DNA from: Chitinophagaceae bacterium
GTDB taxonomy: Bacteria > Bacteroidota > Bacteroidia > Chitinophagales > Chitinophagaceae
Length of the DNA: 64,000 bases
Direction of reading: 5' to 3'
Assembly: GCA_016722465.1 (NCBI GenBank)
Contig: JADKJC010000001.1
Location: 1,116,001-1,180,000 of the forward strand
Below are positions 27,807-37,955 of the stretch, piece by piece. The notes beneath the pieces were generated by a model, which was given only the letters and a program-made list of their open reading frames with translations, was not told where the DNA came from and made no database searches. The position numbers and the translations under genes are program-made. Position 1 is the first letter of the stretch. The number at the start of each line of letters is the position of its first letter.

Positions 27807-28964
27807 ATGAACCCTATCGCCGCAAACGTAGCAACTGCATTCACCGCAGCATACCAGCATACACCTCAATTATATTTTTCACCCGGCCGTATCAACCTTA
27901 TTGGCGAACATGTAGATTATAATGATGGATTTGTGCTGCCTGCTGCCATCAACAAAGGTGTTTACTATGCAGTGGCAGCCAATACCAGTGGGTTGATCAA
28001 TATCAGCGCCCTTGATTATAATGAGCAGATCAGCATCCCATTCAGTGATATCAACAAAACAAGCGGCTGGAGAAATTATGTACTGAGCGTGGTAAATGAA
28101 TTTTTATTGCTGCATAAAAATATCGGCGGGTTTGATTGCATTTTCAGTGGTGATATTCCCATTGGCTCCGGCATGAGCTCTTCTGCAGCGGTGGAAGGCG
28201 GCCTTGCATTTGCATTGAATGAAATTTTCAATGCCGGTTTGAGCAGGAAAGAACTGGCCCTGCTTTGCCAGCGTGCCGAGCACAATTTTCCCAATATGAA
28301 ATGCGGTATCATGGACCAGTATGCCAACCTGCAGGGAAAAAAAGACAATGTGATCTTGCTGGATTGTAAAACAATCGAACATCAATACTACCCGTTATTG
28401 CTGGGTGAATACATTATTGTACTGATCAATTCCAACGTACATCATGAACTGGTAACAGGCGAATACAACCTCCGCAGGAAATGGAGCGGGGACGGGTTGA
28501 ATATTCTAAAGAACAATGCAGGTGTTCAATCATTCCGGGATAAGGATATTGCCGGCAAACTGGAAACCTGCAAAGCCAGCATGAGCAGCGAGGAATATAA
28601 CTGTTGCAAATATGTGATTGAAGAAATTGCCCGTACTCAACTGGCGGTGGAACTGCTTGCGCAAAATAATTTACGGGCCTTTGGCCAGCTGATGAATGCT
28701 ACGCACCTGGGCCTTAGCAAACTGTACACCGTAAGTTGTAAGGAACTTGATTTTTTAGCTGACTATGCTGCTACCCACGAAGCGGTACTGGGTTCAAGGA
28801 TGATGGGTGGCGGCTTTGGCGGCTGTACCATTAACATCGTAAGAAAAGACAGCACTGCTCAGTTCATTGAAGCGATCTCAGCTGCTTATCTACAACAGTT
28901 CAACATAAAAGCGGAAGCTTATATTGTGGAAACCAGCAATGGCGTTGAAAAAATAGCGCCATAA
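27807..28964 (+). CDS. galK: Galactokinase
   Basis: 385 residues, GHMP kinase family, near the usual length. The galactokinase signature YFSPGRINLIGEHVDYNDGF (about 23-42), the ATP-binding PIGSGMSSSAAVEGG (about 112-126), catalytic-type Asp in NMKCGIMDQYANLQG, and the C-terminal GSRMMGGGFGGCTINIV are all present. It phosphorylates alpha-D-galactose at C1 in the cytoplasm. The start ATG is 4 bp after the galM stop, indicating coupled translation. Its stop lies 2 bp from the stop of the convergent ABC-F gene, with no intervening terminator. Confidence 0.95.
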   Translation: MNPIAANVATAFTAAYQHTPQLYFSPGRINLIGEHVDYNDGFVLPAAINKGVYYAVAANTSGLINISALDYNEQISIPFSDINKTSGWRNYVLSVVNEFLLLHKNIGGFDCIFSGDIPIGSGMSSSAAVEGGLAFALNEIFNAGLSRKELALLCQRAEHNFPNMKCGIMDQYANLQGKKDNVILLDCKTIEHQYYPLLLGEYIIVLINSNVHHELVTGEYNLRRKWSGDGLNILKNNAGVQSFRDKDIAGKLETCKASMSSEEYNCCKYVIEEIARTQLAVELLAQNNLRAFGQLMNATHLGLSKLYTVSCKELDFLADYAATHEAVLGSRMMGGGFGGCTINIVRKDSTAQFIEAISAAYLQQFNIKAEAYIVETSNGVEKIAP

Positions 28965-28966
28965 AA

Positions 28967-30862
28967 CTATACCTTCTCACTCAGCTCCAGCCAGCGCATT
29001 TCTTTTGTATCGATCAGTTCTATCAGTTCACCGATCCTTGCAGCGGCTTTCTGCAATTCATCAAATCCCAGTTTGCCGGCAGCCATTTTTGCTTCCACTT
29101 CTTGCTTTTCTTTCTGCAAGGCAGGTATCTCTTTTTCCAGTGATTCAAATTCAAATTTCTCTTTAAAAGAAAGTTTTTGACTGTTATTGCTATTGGTTGA
29201 TTGCGGTTTGGTTTGTTTTATTTCGGGTTCTTCATTTTGTTTGATGAAGGAACCGGTGAGTGTGTTATTCTTTTGTTTTTCCCTGTATTGTGTGTAGTTG
29301 CCCGGGAAGTCCCTGATCATGCCATCGCCTTCAAAAGCGAATAAGTGATCTACCAGCCGGTCCATAAAATAACGGTCGTGACTAACGATTAAAATACAAC
29401 CCGGAAAGTCGAGTAAGAACTCTTCGAGCGTTCTCAACGTTTGCAGGTCCAGGTCGTTGGTAGGCTCATCCAGTATTAAAAAATTGGGGTTGAGAAATAA
29501 CACACTCAGCAAATGCAGCCTTCTTTTTTCGCCACCACTTAATTTGCTCAAGGGTGTGTATTGCTGCTCTGCACTAAAACCAAACTTCTCCATAAACTGG
29601 CTGGCGCTGATCTTGCTGCCGTCTGCCAACGGAAAAAATTCAGCAAAATCTTTTACATATTCAATCGCTCTCTTATCTTCTTTGTATTGCAGGCCTTCCT
29701 GGTTAAAATTGCCAAACACCACTGTTTCTCCGTGATTGATCTTACCACTGTCTGGCAGCTCCTGCTGCAATGCGATCTTTAAAAAAGTGGATTTACCGGC
29801 GCCGTTCTTTCCAACAATCCCAATGCGTTCTCCTCTTTTAAAAGTATAATCAAATCCTTTGATCAGTACTTTATCTCCATAAGCCTTGTTCACTTTTTTC
29901 ATCTCCAGCACTTTGCCTCCCAGCCTGGTCATCTTCACCTGCAGGCTTACTTCCAGTTCTTCTTTTTTCTGACTCACCCTTTCTTCCACCACGGCAAACG
30001 CATCCTGTCTTGATTTTGATTTGGTGGTACGTGCCTTCGGTTGTTTCCGCATCCACTCCAGTTCTTTACGGAAAATATTTTTATCTTTCTGCAGTTCGCT
30101 GGCCTGCATTTCCTGCCGCAAACTTTTTTGTTCTAAAAAATAATCATAGTCGCCACGGTACTCAAACACTTTTCCTTCATCTATTTCAATGATCTCGTTG
30201 CACACTGCATCTAAAAAATAACGGTCGTGCGTTACCAGCAGCAAGGTGATCTTTTGTGCACTTAAAAAATCTTCCAGCCACTCGATCATGCTTACATCAA
30301 GGTGGTTGGTAGGTTCATCGAGTATCAGCAGGCATTTGCCTTCATGTATCTGTGCTTCAATCAGTGATTGCGCCAGAGCCACTCTTTTGCGCTGGCCACC
30401 ACTTAAATTTTTCACCGGTTCATTCAAATGATGCAGGTTGAGTTTGCCCAGTATCTGCTGCAGGTCATTCTCAAAATTCCAGGCATTGAATTCATCCAGC
30501 CTGCCCATTAATTCGGTGAGGTGGTCGATATCATCCGTTTCTGCTTCCAAAAACATTTCATATTCCTTTACAGCTTTTACCAATGGATTGTCTAAACGGA
30601 GCACATTGTCCCAGATGCTTTTCTCTTCATCAAAAGGCGTTTCCTGCTGCAGCATGATAACCTTTACATCCTTGTGTATCCATACGGTGCCGCTGTCTGC
30701 CGTATCAAGCCCTGCAATAATTTTAAGTAAGGTTGATTTGCCGCTGCCATTCCTTGCCACCAGGGCGATCTTGTCCCCTTCTTCTATATAAAAGCTGATG
30801 TTATTAAAGAGTATTCTTATTCCGAAAGATTTACTGATATTTTCTATTGAACCGTAATGCAT
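28967..30862 (-). CDS. uup: ABC-F ATPase, Uup-like
   Basis: 631 residues with two ABC domains and no membrane segment. Domain 1 has Walker A ARNGSGKSTLLK (about 36-47), signature LSGGQRKRVALAQS and Walker B LLILDEPTNHLD. Domain 2 has Walker A GKNGAGKSTFLK, signature LSGGEKRRLHLL and FLILDEPTNDLD. The linker is rich in K/E, and the last 90 residues (ALQKEKQEVEAKMAAGKLGF and following) form a coiled coil as in Uup. ABC-F proteins act on ribosomes, and Uup also binds DNA. Uup is favoured over EttA or drug-resistance forms by the C-terminal coiled coil. It converges on galK. Confidence 0.87.
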   Translation of the reverse strand: MHYGSIENISKSFGIRILFNNISFYIEEGDKIALVARNGSGKSTLLKIIAGLDTADSGTVWIHKDVKVIMLQQETPFDEEKSIWDNVLRLDNPLVKAVKEYEMFLEAETDDIDHLTELMGRLDEFNAWNFENDLQQILGKLNLHHLNEPVKNLSGGQRKRVALAQSLIEAQIHEGKCLLILDEPTNHLDVSMIEWLEDFLSAQKITLLLVTHDRYFLDAVCNEIIEIDEGKVFEYRGDYDYFLEQKSLRQEMQASELQKDKNIFRKELEWMRKQPKARTTKSKSRQDAFAVVEERVSQKKEELEVSLQVKMTRLGGKVLEMKKVNKAYGDKVLIKGFDYTFKRGERIGIVGKNGAGKSTFLKIALQQELPDSGKINHGETVVFGNFNQEGLQYKEDKRAIEYVKDFAEFFPLADGSKISASQFMEKFGFSAEQQYTPLSKLSGGEKRRLHLLSVLFLNPNFLILDEPTNDLDLQTLRTLEEFLLDFPGCILIVSHDRYFMDRLVDHLFAFEGDGMIRDFPGNYTQYREKQKNNTLTGSFIKQNEEPEIKQTKPQSTNSNNSQKLSFKEKFEFESLEKEIPALQKEKQEVEAKMAAGKLGFDELQKAAARIGELIELIDTKEMRWLELSEKV

Positions 30863-30941
30863 AGCCGCAAAGGTAACGGACTTGAGATAAGCAGGCGAAA
30901 CAGATGATTATTATCAATTAAAAGCCCGTACCGCCGGTGAA

Positions 30942-32276
30942 TTAATGCGGCGCACTTAACACATTAATATTGTAACCTGGGTTTACAATTAAGCTGGCTC
31001 CGGGCTGTACGGTTACACTATTAACCGTAACATTTGAGTTAACCACTACAGCAGCTCCGGCGTTGATGATTACACTGGATGTACTGCCTGGCAAAGTATT
31101 GCACAACCAGTTGAGTGGGTTTTCCCATTGCGTACTTACCGATCCGGTCCAGATCAATTCCGAAGCATTGGCCGGCCTTTTTAAAATATTAAGGGTATCG
31201 GTTCCGTATACCTCCGTTAAAGGATTATTGATATTTTTATACACTGATTTTACAATATAAGAACCAGCAGAATCTATACAAACATTATTGAATGTTGCAT
31301 TGTAGTTGCCATTGCCTGCATCCAGTATACTGCCAGTGGAAACCAGTTGTCCGCCTGCATCATACAATTCAACCCTTTTAAACAATGTTGCACCCTCTGC
31401 TGGTGTAAAGCGCCATGCTTCATTCATATCAACAGTACCCCATGGAGCATCCGATGCTGCCCTGCCCGGAGCCATGATCCCATTTGCCCGGTCGTAATCC
31501 TGCATACCAATCATTGACCTGCCTTCATTCCAGCCTGTACAGCTTTGATTGCTGTTGATAAAAACTTCCACTATCCCGGTTCCTTCATACAACACCAACT
31601 GGCTGGTGTTTTCAATCAGGTTATTGCAGGAAGTTAAAAACAATGGTATCTTATAATAGCTCAGTACCCACCTGCGGTGTGGTGCCGTACCGATCAGCTC
31701 ATACTTTACCTGCTTACCGGGAGATGTGGATGCAAAAATATCAATATCATGGTAGGGCACCATTATCAGTGCTTTGTCGTACAAGACATTCGGTAAATCC
31801 GCAGGTATCGCTCCACCTGTAGCATAGGTAACAAGGCCAAACCCACTGCTGAACATCCCATAATGACTAAAGGCACTCGCTTTAGTTTCATCAAAACTTA
31901 TGTAGCCATTGGTGCTTATCACTACAGAATTATACCCTGCTCCATAAAAAGGAAAATTGAATGGCAGGTTGATCACGGAAGAATATATATCATCGTTTGA
32001 AGCACCCAATGCTGTACCCGGTGCAGCCGGTGATACATATTGCCTGAAACATCCTTCGGGAGCGCTGATCCTGTTTACTGTATAGGTGCCTGTTAAAGCC
32101 CTGATATTGGGAATTTTTGTGCTAAGTGTAACACAGGTTTGGCCGCAGCCAACTACCGTGTCTGTTTTTATACAACTAAATGAAAAAGCGGATGCAGGAA
32201 TTTGAGCATTGGCCACTGAACAGGAAAGCAACCCAAAGATTAGTAAAATGCTTTTTAAGTGAATGGTTGTTTGCAT
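30942..32276 (-). CDS. Secreted protein with Bacteroidota 'gliding motility-associated' type N-terminal region
   Basis: 444 residues with a signal peptide (about 1-24, SILLIFGLLSCSVANAQ). The central part has LPFNFPFYGAGYNSVVISTN, GYISFD, DKALIMVPYHDIDI and QLVLYEGTGIVEVFI, a beta-rich region that commonly opens very large Bacteroidota surface proteins. Towards the C-terminus there is SELIWTGSVSTQWENPLNWL, as in autotransporter-like or tail-end modules of such proteins, and TVQPGASLIVNPG. The protein ends NVLSAPH with no recognisable T9SS sorting domain, which is unusual for this type and may mean truncation. Function unknown; surface or periplasmic location inferred. Confidence 0.65.
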   Translation of the reverse strand: MQTTIHLKSILLIFGLLSCSVANAQIPASAFSFSCIKTDTVVGCGQTCVTLSTKIPNIRALTGTYTVNRISAPEGCFRQYVSPAAPGTALGASNDDIYSSVINLPFNFPFYGAGYNSVVISTNGYISFDETKASAFSHYGMFSSGFGLVTYATGGAIPADLPNVLYDKALIMVPYHDIDIFASTSPGKQVKYELIGTAPHRRWVLSYYKIPLFLTSCNNLIENTSQLVLYEGTGIVEVFINSNQSCTGWNEGRSMIGMQDYDRANGIMAPGRAASDAPWGTVDMNEAWRFTPAEGATLFKRVELYDAGGQLVSTGSILDAGNGNYNATFNNVCIDSAGSYIVKSVYKNINNPLTEVYGTDTLNILKRPANASELIWTGSVSTQWENPLNWLCNTLPGSTSSVIINAGAAVVVNSNVTVNSVTVQPGASLIVNPGYNINVLSAPH

Positions 32277-32357
32277 TTTAAGGGAGTTTTTATCAAAGCT
32301 ACGTTACAAAAATGAACCGCTTATATTTAGATTTATATTCACCATACAAACAATTCA

Positions 32358-32389
32358 ACAAAAAAGCTGCCCTATGAAGAGGCAGCCTT
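32358..32389 (-). terminator. Rho-independent terminator of the GH16 locus
   Basis: Read on the minus strand: stem GGCTGCC / GGGCAGC with a 7-nt loop, followed by TTTTTTG, 25 bp after the GH16 stop. It closes the sigma-FecR-SusCD-GH16 operon. Confidence 0.8.
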
Positions 32390-32413
32390 TGGTATTCATC
32401 AAAACGTAAAGAA

Positions 32414-33460
32414 CTATTGATACACCCTTATATAATCCACTTCCATAGAGGCGCTGTTAAAGGCGGGGTCAATGGCACCTCCAAATCCGCCGCCCATGGC
32501 CACATTTAAAATGAAAAAGAAATTGTGATTAAAAGGAATGGCAGTGGTATTGGCAACGGTATGCACCAGCAGGCCATCAACAGATATTTTAATAACCGAT
32601 GCAGACCATTCAAGTGAATACACATGAAACTCGGTGGTAGCATTGGTAATTACCCTGTTGGCACCATCAGCACTGCCGCCCGACCTTCCGGGATAATGCA
32701 GGGTTCCATAGATCTTGTTAGGGTCGTTACCCAAATGCTCCATAATATCGATCTCGCCGCAAGCAGGCCAGCCAACAGTTCCTATATCGCTACCCAGCAT
32801 CCAGATAGCAGGCCAGGTGCCACCGCCTGCAGGCAATTTTGCCCTGGCTTCAACCTTACCATATTTAAAAGCATACTTATCTTTTGAAATTAACCTGGCG
32901 GAAGTATAATTGCTGCCACTGTAAGCTTCCTTGGTTGCAGTAATCTTTAATGATCCATTTATTACAACTGCATTTTCTGCACGGCTGGTGTAATACTGCG
33001 ATTCATTATTGCCCCATCCGCCGGCACCCAGATCGTATCCCCATTTGCTGGGATCAGGCAAACCATCGGTATTAAACTCATCTGACCATACCAGCACCGG
33101 TGCGGTTACGGTAACATTTACTGTTACGGTAATGGTTTTGCTCGTGGTTAACCCAGCGCTGCTTTTAGCTGTAACTTTTACTGTATAGGTATTATTCCCG
33201 GCCAATGTGTACCTGTATTCAGTAATGCCGGTTGGCGCCGAAGCAATGGCTCCATTTCCAAATTCATAATCATAAGTAACAGCATTGGTGGCGGTGGCGG
33301 TGAAATTTACTTTACCGGTACCATCACTGCTTACCACTGCGTTTACCACAAGATTGGAAGGAGCGGTGCCTGTTGGTGTACTGCTTTCTTTTTTGCAGCT
33401 GGATGCAGAAAAGAAACAAAACAGGAATACGATGGAAACTAAATTTTTTACAGGTTTCAT
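32414..33460 (-). CDS. GH16 endo-beta-glucanase (laminarinase-type) lipoprotein with PKD-like domain
   Basis: 348 residues. The lipobox SASSC (Cys about 22) gives an outer-membrane-anchored lipoprotein. A PKD-like domain (about 40-115, VTYDYEFGNG ... TYTVKVTAKSSAGL) leads to the GH16 catalytic domain (about 120-348). The catalytic motif ACGEIDIMEHLG (E-I-D-I-M-E) has the nucleophile and acid/base Glu residues, and the W-rich strands TWPAIWMLG and HVYSLEWSA fit. The EIDIME form is typical of beta-1,3- and beta-1,3/1,4-glucanases. As the last gene of the SusCD operon, it would cleave surface-bound glucan into importable oligosaccharides. Specificity (laminarin vs mixed-linkage glucan) cannot be set from sequence alone. 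Confidence 0.92.
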   Translation of the reverse strand: MKPVKNLVSIVFLFCFFSASSCKKESSTPTGTAPSNLVVNAVVSSDGTGKVNFTATATNAVTYDYEFGNGAIASAPTGITEYRYTLAGNNTYTVKVTAKSSAGLTTSKTITVTVNVTVTAPVLVWSDEFNTDGLPDPSKWGYDLGAGGWGNNESQYYTSRAENAVVINGSLKITATKEAYSGSNYTSARLISKDKYAFKYGKVEARAKLPAGGGTWPAIWMLGSDIGTVGWPACGEIDIMEHLGNDPNKIYGTLHYPGRSGGSADGANRVITNATTEFHVYSLEWSASVIKISVDGLLVHTVANTTAIPFNHNFFFILNVAMGGGFGGAIDPAFNSASMEVDYIRVYQ

Positions 33461-33464
33461 ATAC

Positions 33465-34373
33465 TTACGGTTTAACTTTTAGTTTTTGATACCATGCATT
33501 ACCATCAATACCAATGTTACGAATTGTCATATTGGTAGCTGATAAGGATATGATCTCATAAGTGGTTCCACCGGTTCCAAAAATGATCAACCCGTTACCT
33601 GGAACGGTAAATTGAATCCGGGTGGAATTTGACGGTGTAGAAGCGGAAGTAGCATCCATAAATGCCAATTTCTTTTTTCCACCTGTACTGATATCCCTGC
33701 AGTCTTCTGCACTGCTAAGACCATAAAATGCGGCCGATGCTCCAATAGCAAATGATTGTCCAAAGTTATTTACTTCCATAAAGATATTGTTATTGGCATC
33801 CTTTGAAAAACTAACTTCATCATCATAAGAGCATGGAAGCCTGCTGTTGGCATCTGCCGAATACCAGATGGATGTAAATGCATCTGCAGGGCCCACACCA
33901 AAATGCCCAACCGTTTCTTTATCACATACCCAAACCCTGCTGGCTCCATTGGTTAATGCACTCGTTATAGCAACAGGTATTTCAAAAGCCACAAATACAT
34001 TGATGCGTTTACTAATGGTGGATATTACCCCACCTGTTCCGATGGCATTTACTGTAATGGTATAATTGTAGGTACCAGGGCTTGCGTACTTATAAGTGAT
34101 ATCGCCTGAAGGAACCATACGGGTGTTGCCATCACCAAAATCAATCTTATAGTTGATGGCGTTGGTGGCAGTAACAGTGATCTGCACCGTTCCGGAACCA
34201 TTGCCGCCCGGATTACCGGCATCAGCACCTGTAACAGTTGCTGTTAAAGCAAGACCGGCAGGCGCTTTTAACTCGCCGAATTCATACTTTGTTTTTTTGC
34301 AGGAGGTGAACCCAACTGCAACTGCAACTAACAGGATGATGAATGATCTTATCTTGGTTATCATGATTGTCAA
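33465..34373 (-). CDS. PKD-domain lipoprotein of the GH16 locus, probable glycan-binding protein
   Basis: 302 residues. The lipobox VGFTSC gives a Cys at about residue 25. An in-frame ATG at residue 4 is an alternative start. A PKD-like domain (about 60-125, INYKIDFGDGNTRMVPSGDI) resembles those of the GH16 and of the protein at 34383. The C-terminal 160 residues (SRVWVCDKETVGHFGVGPAD ... FGQSFAIGASAAFYGL ... GTGGTTYEIISLSATNMTIR) form a domain I cannot name that recurs in beta-glucan loci. It lies 4 bp upstream of the GH16 gene and 9 bp after its other neighbour, so is translationally linked. A surface glycan-binding (SusE/F-like) role is inferred from position. Confidence 0.75.
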   Translation of the reverse strand: MTIMITKIRSFIILLVAVAVGFTSCKKTKYEFGELKAPAGLALTATVTGADAGNPGGNGSGTVQITVTATNAINYKIDFGDGNTRMVPSGDITYKYASPGTYNYTITVNAIGTGGVISTISKRINVFVAFEIPVAITSALTNGASRVWVCDKETVGHFGVGPADAFTSIWYSADANSRLPCSYDDEVSFSKDANNNIFMEVNNFGQSFAIGASAAFYGLSSAEDCRDISTGGKKKLAFMDATSASTPSNSTRIQFTVPGNGLIIFGTGGTTYEIISLSATNMTIRNIGIDGNAWYQKLKVKP

Positions 34374-34382
34374 TTTTTGAAA

Positions 34383-36426
34383 TTAATTAAGTTTGATGTC
34401 ATCAAAATAATAGGTTAACCCGGTGCCTGCATTTCCAAAGTCGAAGAATACTACCAGGCGCTGAAAATTATCAGCATTGTTAACCCCGTTAAAATCGTAG
34501 GTAAGCTCTTCCCAACCATTTGCAACGGTGGTAGTGGCATCCCTCTCAATATTAATATTGGAATTGGCCAGGTTTTCCAGTTTCATTTTAACCACAATAC
34601 CTGATGCAGGCGACCACACTTTCATTTTTATCCTGGTGAGTGAAGAAAAATCAATCGGGCTTGCCAGTTCGATAAAAGAACCTGCCCAAACCTCCGCACC
34701 ACTTGCCTTGGTTAAGGCACCCGCTTTTGTAGAAGTGTTGATACCGGATGGGTCTGGGTTATTAATCACTTCAGCAGAAGCATTGCCAAAACCAGTGAAC
34801 GTATAGGTTAAAGTAGAAGATTGAAAAGTAAGCGGCAAAACCAGTTGATCAGCCCCGGAAGTCAACTCAATATCATCAAAGAAATAATCTGCTCCCGTAC
34901 CTGCATTTCCAAAGTCGAAGAACACAACCAGGCGCTGGTAATTATTGGCATTGTTAATACCGGTAAAATCAAAGATCAGTTCTTCCCATCCGTTTGCAAC
35001 CGTGGTTACTACATCCTTTTCAATATTAATTCCTGAGTTGGCAAGATTTTCCAGTTTCATCTTTACTGTTATCCCGGCAGCAGGGCACCATACTTTCATT
35101 TTTATTTTCTTCATCACAGAGAAATCAATCGGGCTGCCCAATTCTAAAAATGAACCAGCCCAGACTTCTGCACCGTTGGCCTTGTTCAATTTGCCCACTT
35201 TGGAGCTTGAGTTGCTGGCATCACTGTGCGTATTGCTTATCACAGAACTGCTGGCATTGCCAAAATTGGTGAATGCGTAATTCAATGTGGTGCTTTCAAA
35301 ATTTACCGGCAGCAATACCTGTGTTACAGGAAGGGTGTTGGTAAGCCTGATATCATCAAATAAGAAAGTGAAATTGGCGCTTCCATCTCCTGCGGTACCC
35401 AATTCAAAAATGAGAACAATCTTTTGATAAGAATTGGCGGTATTGATGGTACTGTAATCAAATGCAAGGTCTTCCCAGGCATTGGCCACAGTAGTTGATA
35501 CTTCTTTTTCAAAATTGATATTACCATCTGTTGCATTCTCTACTTTCAACAACACTTTTGCGCCAACTCTTGGAGAAAATACTTTCATCCTGAAAATCTT
35601 GTTGGCAGTAAAATCGATCGGGGCTCCCAAGTGTAATAAAGCTTCCACCCCAAACTTCCGGTGCATTTTTTACCATTTTACCAACTTTGGCGCTGGTATT
35701 AATACCGTTTGACTGTGGGTTATTGATCACCGTTACATCGCCTCCGCCAAAATTGGTGAATGCATAGTTGAGGGTGGAGGATTCAAAAGTGAGTGGTAAC
35801 AGCACCGGGTTAACGATGGTAACTGTTTTGGTAAGTTCTGTAGTGGCAGCGCCACCGCTGAAGGCAACCACCTTAATAGTATAAGTTCCTACTGCTGCAT
35901 AAGTGTGGCTTACCGTTGTTCCTTCTAAAAATGACACCGGCGTTTCATTCGGATCTTCTCCAAAGTAAACTTTAAACAGCGTTTCGTATGTTGCCGATGC
36001 ACTTACGTTTACTTTGAAATTATTGGCCAGGTCAATCGCTGCGGTAAAATCTAAATTTTCCGGCGCCCTGAAAGATACTGTTAATGGCTGGGTAGCTTCT
36101 GTAACAATACCGGTGATGCTGTGGCCAACAATTTTTACATTGTACACACCTTCGGGATACACATGCTGCACATTTTTCCCTGGAAGTATTTTCACAGGAT
36201 CTGTTGTGGCATCACCATAGTAAACTTCATAGAAAGAAATGCTTTCACCGTTTGGTGTAATAGTAACCAAACCGGTATTGTCCTGTGTAATTTCAAAAAG
36301 TGCAGCAAGTGCAGCTGGTGCATGATCTGTCTGCAATAGGGAGGTATCCTCATATTTATCTTTCTTGCAGCCAAACACCGTCAACAGTAAGAAGGATATG
36401 CTGAAAAAATATTTTAAAAATTTCAT
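34383..36426 (-). CDS. Surface lipoprotein with three tandem carbohydrate-binding-like repeats, one frameshift
   Basis: With one base removed from the C4 run (minus strand; 35620-35623), the gene reads as about 680 residues. The start at 36426 gives a lipobox TVFGC. Two PKD-like domains (about 40-210) precede three tandem units of about 158-163 residues, each with FESSTLNYAFTNFG, EVWGGSF, LGSPIDF, KVWSP, TTVANGWEEL, YQRLVVFFDFGNAG and YFFDDI. At the break the frame runs into 'GSPDRFYCQQ', whereas the shifted frame gives the 'GSPIDF' seen in the other two repeats, so one C too many is likely. As read, it is split at about 35620. Position after SusD and the repeat structure suggest a SusE/F-like glycan-capturing role. 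Confidence 0.75.
34400..35800 (-). repeat. Three tandem coding repeats of about 474-490 bp
   Basis: Copies of one module in the surface lipoprotein. The motif CCAAAGTCGAAGAA starts at 34435 and again at 34909 (474-bp period), and its diverged counterpart lies near 35399 (490 bp further). DNA similarity between the first two copies is high, which could favour copy-number change. Confidence 0.7.
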
Positions 36427-36451
36427 GATCGTGTGTTTTAGAAGTTAGTGA

Positions 36452-37934
36452 TTAGTACCCCGGGTTTTGTGTTAAGCCGGAAATATCAACCTCCTGCTGG
36501 GGTATCGGAAACAATTCGTTTTTATTGGCAACAAAACCTGTGATCTTTGAGGCAGCCTGTCCAGTTCTCACCAGGTCAAAAAACCGGTCTCCTTCCATCG
36601 CTAACTCGAGCCTTCTCTCATCCCAGATAGCCTGTTTTAATGCAGCGCCGGTAGTGGTAATGTCGTGTGCCTGGTCGCCGAATGCTCTCCTGCGTACCCT
36701 GTTCAAATAATCCTGTGCTTTATTATCGTTGGCAGCAGTGGCCCTGTTATTGGCTTCAGCAGCCATGAGTAATACATCTGCATAACGGATGCTCCTGAAA
36801 TTATTTAAGTAATTCAGTTCCACCTGCCCGGAGGTTTCTCCTTTGCGTGGTAAATATTTTTGATTATACAGCCCGGTGTTTTTATAAGGCGCCACCAGGT
36901 AGGTAATATTTAAAGACGGGTTGGCTGATTTGTATGCTTCAATATCCAGTACTGTTACATTCCTTTCTTTTATCACCAGCGGCAAATGCGCCGGCAAGAT
37001 CGGTTGTTGGTAAATTGGTGCTCCATCCCTGACCATAAGGGCTGGTACCGGTGAGGTTACGGATACCGCAAACCTGTACCGCTAAATTACCCTGTCCTCT
37101 TCCCGGGTTTGACCAGTCATAATAAGGGCTTGCATTGGAATACTGGATTTCAAAAACAGATTCGGTTCCGTTTTCTCCATCCTGCAAAAAGATATCACCA
37201 AAGTTGGTAACCAGGCTGAATGGGCCATTTACCACATTCTCCAGCATAGCTGCAGACTCATCAAACTTATTTTGATACAGCAACACTTTACCCAGCAAAG
37301 CCTGCGCTGCAAATTTTGTGATCCTTCCTTTTTGAATATTGGTAATGGGCAGCACTGCAATGGCATTGTTAAGATCCTTTTCAATCTGCGTATAAACATC
37401 TGCTTTAGGAGCCCTTTGTAAAGTGCCGGATTCTGAAACAGTCAGGCGCTTGTCAACAAACAGCGGAACATCTCCAAACAATCTTACCAATTCAAAATAA
37501 TAGTAAGCCCTCAAAAAATAAACCTCTCCATACAGCGCATCTTTTCCGGTAAAATCCAATTTAGCCTTGTTCTCTTCCAGGTAATTAGCCCTGTTGATGC
37601 CCTCGTAGCAGGATTTCCATGCTTCGGTTAAATAAGCGTTGTTAGGGATGATCTGGTAATCATCTATTTGCTGAAAACCGAGCTGGTCAGTGGCATTTTC
37701 ACCACCCGATACAGAATTGTCGGAAGCCACATCGCCAATCACCACATTGGCCCATATCCATTGTAATGGAGTATAAGTACCTACCACCATTTTCTGGTAG
37801 TCATCTGCGGTTTTTAAATAATCATCCGCAGTAATCTGGTAATCATCTTTCGGTTTATAATCAATGAACTTTTTACATGCCGGCATTAACAATGTTATAA
37901 AAGCGATGCCCAGTATATATTTAGTATTTTTCAT
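36452..37934 (-). CDS. SusD/RagB-family glycan-binding lipoprotein, one frameshift
   Basis: The restored product is about 493 residues. A lipobox (LLMPACKKFID, Cys 20) is followed by SusD features: ANYLEENKAKLDFTGKDALY, GEVYFLRAYYYFELVRLFGD (the TPR-like region), VYTQIEKDLNNAIAVLP, and the C-terminal FRSIRYADVLLMAAEANNRA and AIWDERRLELAMEGDRFFDL. The frame breaks near 36955-36975, where GDKRK|ECNSTGY is read instead of GDKRK...NVTVLDIEAYK; adding two bases (or removing one) near the A-rich stretch repairs it. As read, two overlapping fragments result (36939-37934 and 36452-37036). SusD caps the SusC barrel and binds the glucan. It lies 21 bp downstream of SusC. Confidence 0.85.
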
Positions 37935-37955
37935 ACAGTGTAATTTTTTTACTGA

